The translations under genes were made by a program, and so were the position numbers. The notes under the pieces were generated by a model that was not told the origin of the DNA, searched no databases, and saw only the letters and a program-made list of their open reading frames with translations. Positions 60,804 to 64,000 of a stretch of DNA of 64,000 nt are shown here, in pieces. The stretch comes from Haliscomenobacter sp040401995 (GTDB lineage: Bacteria; Bacteroidota; Bacteroidia; Chitinophagales; Saprospiraceae): the NCBI GenBank assembly GCA_040401995.1, contig JBBANM010000012.1, positions 1 to 64,000 on the forward strand, in the 5' to 3' direction. Each line of letters begins with the position of its first letter. The first letter of the stretch is position 1.

Positions 60804-61496
60804 ATGCAACAGTTACTTTGGTTGTACAAAGAGATTGAGCAGGTAACTTCCATATCGCCACAAAAAATTGGCTGTGGGGATTTTGGCTCACACCAGCACA
60901 AAAGGTTTAAACGTGGGGATTTTGTGTATGTACCAGAAGACGAATCTGACCGAATTTTTCTTTTGATTGAAGGGCAAGTTAAGATTGGTGCTTATGGCCC
61001 ATCCGGCAAAGAAATTACCAAGGCAATACTGAATAAGGGCGAAGTATTTGGTGAGTTGGCCTTACTTGAAGAAGGCAGCCGTCGCGACTTTGCTTTCGTT
61101 ATGGAAAGTTGTATACTATGTGTTTTAGAAACGAAAGACTTGAAGCAACGAATAAATCATTCATTGAATTACAACCTAATGAAAATCGTTGGAGCACGAT
61201 TGTTGGATATGGAAAAAAGATTGGAATCGATGAGCTTTAAAAATTCACGTACTCGCATCATTGATTTTTTACTCGATTTAGTAGCAAAAAAAGGTCACCA
61301 AGTTGGTTTTGAGGTGGAGGTACGCAAATTTATTACGCACCAAGAAATTGCCAATTTAACATCTACATCAAGACAGACTGTGACTACACTGCTCAATGAT
61401 TTGCGAGCGCGCAACATTCTTACTTTTGACCGGCGACGGCTATTGGTTCGCGATTTGCCAGAATTGAGGCAACAGGCGAAGTTGCTCTTAGATTAA
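60804..61496 (+). CDS. Crp/Fnr-family transcriptional regulator
   Basis: A 230-residue regulator with an N-terminal cyclic-nucleotide-binding fold (about 32-125, EDESDRIFLLIEGQVKIGAYGPSGKEI, FGELALLEEGSRRDFA). A long dimer helix follows, then a C-terminal winged helix-turn-helix (about 170-220, THQEIANLTSTSRQTVTTLLNDLRARNIL). It lacks the Fnr cluster cysteines, so it is more CRP-like; the ligand is unknown. The element R1 ends 52 bases upstream, so its promoter may lie inside or just after the repeat. Divergent from the subtilase cluster, which it could control. Confidence 0.88.
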   Translation: MQQLLWLYKEIEQVTSISPQKIGCGDFGSHQHKRFKRGDFVYVPEDESDRIFLLIEGQVKIGAYGPSGKEITKAILNKGEVFGELALLEEGSRRDFAFVMESCILCVLETKDLKQRINHSLNYNLMKIVGARLLDMEKRLESMSFKNSRTRIIDFLLDLVAKKGHQVGFEVEVRKFITHQEIANLTSTSRQTVTTLLNDLRARNILTFDRRRLLVRDLPELRQQAKLLLD

Positions 61497-61523
61497 AAAT
61501 TTATTTGTATGCCAACGCTGTTC

Positions 61524-61546
61524 GAAAAAAAATCCAAACACACTCT
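61524..61546. repeat. R1 end fragment
   Basis: aaaaaaaatccaaacacactctta is a solo right-end inverted repeat of R1, followed directly by a degenerate R2-like stretch (tggagcc...ctaaaatcca, 61549-61571). Confidence 0.75.
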
Positions 61547-61572
61547 TATGGAGCCAGGGATCTAAAATCCAA

Positions 61573-62091
61573 TCACAGGATTAATTTCATCATAATATCC
61601 GTCTGTTCATCATCGCCTAATTTGAAAATATGTTTGTCAAATTCAACAAATCCATTTTTCTTATAAAAATTTATTGCTCTGGGGTTTTCTTCCCAAACAC
61701 CTAACCACAAGTAGTCAGCATTTGCTTGTTTTGCTATGTCAAAAGCTTTATCGTATAAAATTTGACCAACCCTTTTCCCGTGAAATTCTTTGAGCACGTA
61801 TATCCGTTCTACTTCAAGTGCCTTATTATCATTAAGTTCGGTTTGGGCTTGACCAAAGTTTATTTTTAAGTATCCTATTACTTTATTGTCAAGTTGGGCG
61901 AAGTAAAATTCAGAATATGGGTTAGTCAATTCAGTAGTTAATTTGTCTACTGTGAAACCTTCTTCTAAATATTTTTGCATGTTTTCTTCGGTATTTCCGG
62001 ATGCAAATGTTTCAAAAAATGTTTGTCTTCCAATTGCTTGTAATGCTTCAATCTCAGGAAGATCAATTTTAGTTATTTTTATATCGTTCAT
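61573..62091 (-). CDS. GNAT-family N-acetyltransferase
   Basis: A 172-residue acetyltransferase with the acetyl-CoA loop VLKEFHGKRVGQILYDKA and the C-terminal LGVWEENPRAINFYKKNGF motif of GNATs. The substrate is unknown; members acetylate amines of proteins, spermidine or antibiotics. ATG at 62091 is chosen, giving MNDIKITKID; the longer open frame to 62214 reads through the R1 fragment and is rejected. Confidence 0.85.
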   Translation of the reverse strand: MNDIKITKIDLPEIEALQAIGRQTFFETFASGNTEENMQKYLEEGFTVDKLTTELTNPYSEFYFAQLDNKVIGYLKINFGQAQTELNDNKALEVERIYVLKEFHGKRVGQILYDKAFDIAKQANADYLWLGVWEENPRAINFYKKNGFVEFDKHIFKLGDDEQTDIMMKLIL

Positions 62092-62107
62092 TGTTCGGTG
62101 TATGTTT

Positions 62108-62193
62108 GAGCGTGTATTTGGATTTTTTATTAGTGCTGCAAATGGCCAAAATTCGTACCAACTTTGTCGGGATGTACCACGTTTTTCGCGCTT
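62108..62193. repeat. R1 degenerate left-end fragment
   Basis: gagcgtgtatttggattttttatt then gctgcaaatggccaaaattc matches the first 50 bases of R1, then skips to gtaccacgtttttcgcgc, an internal deletion. It lies upstream of the GNAT gene. Confidence 0.8.
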
Positions 62194-62215
62194 CCATGTG
62201 GTGAATGAACTCATT

Positions 62216-62251
62216 TTCGAGATCGAACCAGAAACCTGAATAAGCTCTTAA
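62216..62251. repeat. R2 fragment (ggttcgat variant), inverse orientation
   Basis: cgagatcgaaccagaaacctgaataagctctta is the reverse complement of the 9521 variant. It borders the hairpin that follows. Confidence 0.75.
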
Positions 62252-62252
62252 A

Positions 62253-62290
62253 TGGACTTTGCCCCTTTGAGGTAATTAGGGCAAAGTCCA
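62253..62290 (-). terminator. Hairpin after the HAD gene
   Basis: A 12-bp perfect stem (tggactttgccc / gggcaaagtcca) directly follows the HAD stop on the minus strand; the T-run is short. Confidence 0.75.
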
Positions 62291-62298
62291 ACCTATTG

Positions 62299-63036
62299 CT
62301 AGAATTCTGATTGCATTTTAAAAAAATCGTACACTCTAGTCTTTAATTCGGTAAGATCATCGACTATAAATTTTGGAGGAAGCAAATTAGCAGCATGTAC
62401 GGATTCCCGAGTTATGGAATTGGTAACTGCAAAAACAAACATTCCCGCATTTAATCCCGCCTTTATCCCATTGACGGAATCTTCAATGACCAAACATTCT
62501 TCTGGCTTCACCTGAAAGTAGTCTTTTATGGCCAAATAAATTTCTGGATCAGGTTTCCCCTTGTTCACTTTGTCACGTGTAAATATCGTATTAAACTGAT
62601 CTTTGATGTTCATGATTTTTAATACTTTTTCTACTTCTGTTTCATTCGACATGGTAGCTAAAGCAGTCTGGTAATGATCAGTATGAACTGCATTAAGCAA
62701 ACTTTGATTATAAGGACAAAAAAAGTTCGACATCAGCGCTGGATCATTGATCATGGCTTCATAGATCTCAAAACGTCGAGCAAGCACCATTTGCCGAATG
62801 CTTTCATCGTCATCGTTAGGAAAAACCTGTTCCAGCTCCGGTTGAAATTCTTCTACTAAGCCTTCTACAACTTCGGTACGGGAAAGTCCAATGTATTTTT
62901 TAAAACCGTCCATCACCTTGTTTTCAGACACCGTTTTTTTTGTCAAACTGTGAATCGACTGCGCGTACGATTGTGCTTTAAGGATCTCGGTTTGGATCAA
63001 CGTTCCATCCAGATCAAAAATAACGACCTTGATCAT
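62299..63036 (-). CDS. HAD-family phosphatase, beta-phosphoglucomutase-like
   Basis: A 245-residue HAD subfamily IA protein with a small helical cap. FDLDGTLIQTE is the nucleophile motif, MSNETEVEKVLKIM and KPDPEIYLAIK give motif II/III, and CLVIEDSVNGIKAGLNAGM is motif IV, as in beta-phosphoglucomutases and sugar phosphatases. It lies 9 bases after the pgi stop on the same strand, so a sugar-phosphate substrate is likely. Whether it is a mutase or a phosphatase cannot be decided by eye. Confidence 0.85.
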   Translation of the reverse strand: MIKVVIFDLDGTLIQTEILKAQSYAQSIHSLTKKTVSENKVMDGFKKYIGLSRTEVVEGLVEEFQPELEQVFPNDDDESIRQMVLARRFEIYEAMINDPALMSNFFCPYNQSLLNAVHTDHYQTALATMSNETEVEKVLKIMNIKDQFNTIFTRDKVNKGKPDPEIYLAIKDYFQVKPEECLVIEDSVNGIKAGLNAGMFVFAVTNSITRESVHAANLLPPKFIVDDLTELKTRVYDFFKMQSEF

Positions 63037-63045
63037 AGTTGGCGA

Positions 63046-64000
63046 TTAATTGCGATAGAATTCAATCAATGCATTGGTAGAAGAATCGTGGTGCAACGCA
63101 ACGTCCTTATATTGCAACTCAAGAATGATGTTTTGCGCCAATACTTTTCCCAATTCTACGCCCATTTGATCAAAAGGATTGATGTCCCAAATTACCCCCT
63201 GCACAAAAACGCAGTGTTCATACATCGCAACCAATTTGCCCAAATTTCTGGGGCTTAATTTATCAAGGAAAAAGGTAGATGATGGACGATTTCCTTCAAA
63301 AACTTTATGTGGCGCCAACTGCTCAGATATTCCTTCTGCACGAACTTGTTCGCTCGTTTTTCCAAAGGCAAGCGCCTCGCCTTGGGCAATCATGTTGGCG
63401 ATCAAATAATCTTGATGAGGAGGTAGGATGTGGAGTGAATCCTTGAAGCCAATAAAATCACAAGGGATCAATAGGGTACCTTGATGGATCAATTGGTAAA
63501 ACGAATGCTGCCCGTTGGTGCCTGGTTCCCCCCAATAAACTACCCCAGTGGCGTAGTTGACGGGTTCGCCATCCAGCGTAACGTGTTTGCCATTGCTTTC
63601 CATGGTCAGCTGTTGTAAATAGGCTGGAAAGCGCTTCAAGTAGTTTTCATAGGGAAAAACCGCCTGAGTTTGAGCGCCAAAAAAATCGGCGTACCAAAGC
63701 CCCAGAAGCCCCATAATGACCGGGATGTTTTTGCTTAATGGCGCGGTGCGAAAATGTTCGTCCATTTGATGCAAACCATCCAGTAGCTCATGATAATGGT
63801 CGGGTCCTATGGCAATCATGGTAGATAAACCAATGGCAGCACTCATGGAATATCTTCCCCCAACCCAATCCCAGAAACCGAACATATTGGCAGGGTCAAT
63901 TCCAAATTTTGTGACCTCTGCCTCATTGGTAGAAACAGCGACAAAATGTTTGGCTACTGCAGCCGGATCACCCAATTGTCCCAAAGACCAAGTTCTTGCC
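63046..64000 (-). CDS. pgi: Glucose-6-phosphate isomerase, C-terminal part (5' end outside window)
   Basis: The frame is open to the window edge; only the last 318 residues are present. The segment ARTWSLGQLGDPAAVAKHFVAVSTN, the FGFWDWVGGRYSMSAAIGLS block, the GTNGQHSFYQLIHQGT block with the conserved histidine, and the C-terminal DQMGVELGKVLAQ are PGI signatures. It interconverts glucose-6-phosphate and fructose-6-phosphate in glycolysis. The HAD gene follows by 9 bases on the same strand and probably shares its transcript. Confidence 0.95.
   Translation of the reverse strand, partial: ARTWSLGQLGDPAAVAKHFVAVSTNEAEVTKFGIDPANMFGFWDWVGGRYSMSAAIGLSTMIAIGPDHYHELLDGLHQMDEHFRTAPLSKNIPVIMGLLGLWYADFFGAQTQAVFPYENYLKRFPAYLQQLTMESNGKHVTLDGEPVNYATGVVYWGEPGTNGQHSFYQLIHQGTLLIPCDFIGFKDSLHILPPHQDYLIANMIAQGEALAFGKTSEQVRAEGISEQLAPHKVFEGNRPSSTFFLDKLSPRNLGKLVAMYEHCVFVQGVIWDINPFDQMGVELGKVLAQNIILELQYKDVALHHDSSTNALIEFYRN

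Noticed and set aside
62092..62214. N-terminal extension of the GNAT gene.
   Set aside because: It reads through the degenerate R1 fragment; the GNAT fold starts after the ATG at 62091.

Overview
The window comes from a Bacteroidota chromosome, most likely a member of the Saprospiria (Haliscomenobacter/Lewinella-like); the genus is an inference. The evidence is: type IX secretion parts (a PorP/SprF protein, a PorW/SprE lipoprotein, PorX, and a cargo protein with a gliding-motility-type C-terminal domain), a SusC-style TonB receptor with a carboxypeptidase-regulatory-like N-domain, Bacteroidota-type promoters (TTG / TAnnTTTG), no Shine-Dalgarno sequences, and families such as the Nramp-UspA fusion. 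About 55 genes can be supported. No rRNA, tRNA, CRISPR array, prophage or transposase gene was found.

Layout. 1-8.4 kb: proline synthesis (proB-proA), a small membrane protein, an HMA metal-binding protein, OsmC, a cytoplasmic trypsin-like protease with a zinc ribbon, PorP, then bactofilin, AtpZ, an AtpI-like protein and a biotin carrier protein. 8.4-16.7 kb: a TIGR01777 epimerase, a peptide-type ABC importer (binding lipoprotein and two permeases, no ATPase), a small lipoprotein, HU, a cystathionine gamma-synthase/lyase and a DinB-like protein. 17-24.8 kb: TonB receptor, DlgD-type reductase, a porin and a Tat-exported PhoD phosphatase, and a small secreted protein. 24.8-36 kb: a secreted LRR/TPR protein, an Nramp-USP fusion, a lytic transglycosylase, PorW, an M23 peptidase and a HAD protein. 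36-47.3 kb: a DsbD with a doubled N-terminal domain, PurQ, a membrane protein, an HD hydrolase, PorX, TatC, YbaB and a type IX cargo protein. 47.3-50 kb: a four-gene overlapping operon built around a haem/Rieske membrane redox protein. 49.9-60 kb: a long minus-strand cluster with SDR, aquaporin, glycogen debranching enzyme, GH63 glucosidase, glucose dehydrogenase-like SDR, GMC oxidoreductase and a zinc-ribbon subtilase. 60.8-64 kb: Crp/Fnr regulator, GNAT, a beta-phosphoglucomutase-like HAD protein and the 3' part of pgi.

The most distinctive DNA-level feature is a set of non-coding dispersed repeats that recur within the window: R1 (about 208 bp, MITE-like, with 18-19 bp terminal inverted repeats), R3 (159 bp, also with terminal inverted repeats), R2 (about 55 bp hairpin, often just after stop codons), and a short palindromic element built on a 20-bp perfect palindrome. 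R1 and R2 also create false reading frames and false N-terminal extensions of neighbouring genes. The most interesting protein systems are the haem/Rieske operon with its Cys/His-motif partner, the two cytoplasmic zinc-ribbon proteases, and the carbohydrate/redox cluster with a palindromic candidate operator.

Starts were chosen from ATG codons that place signal peptides or conserved domains correctly. Many reading frames are open further upstream from TTG or GTG, and these extensions were rejected where noted. All family assignments are from reading the sequences; no search was run.
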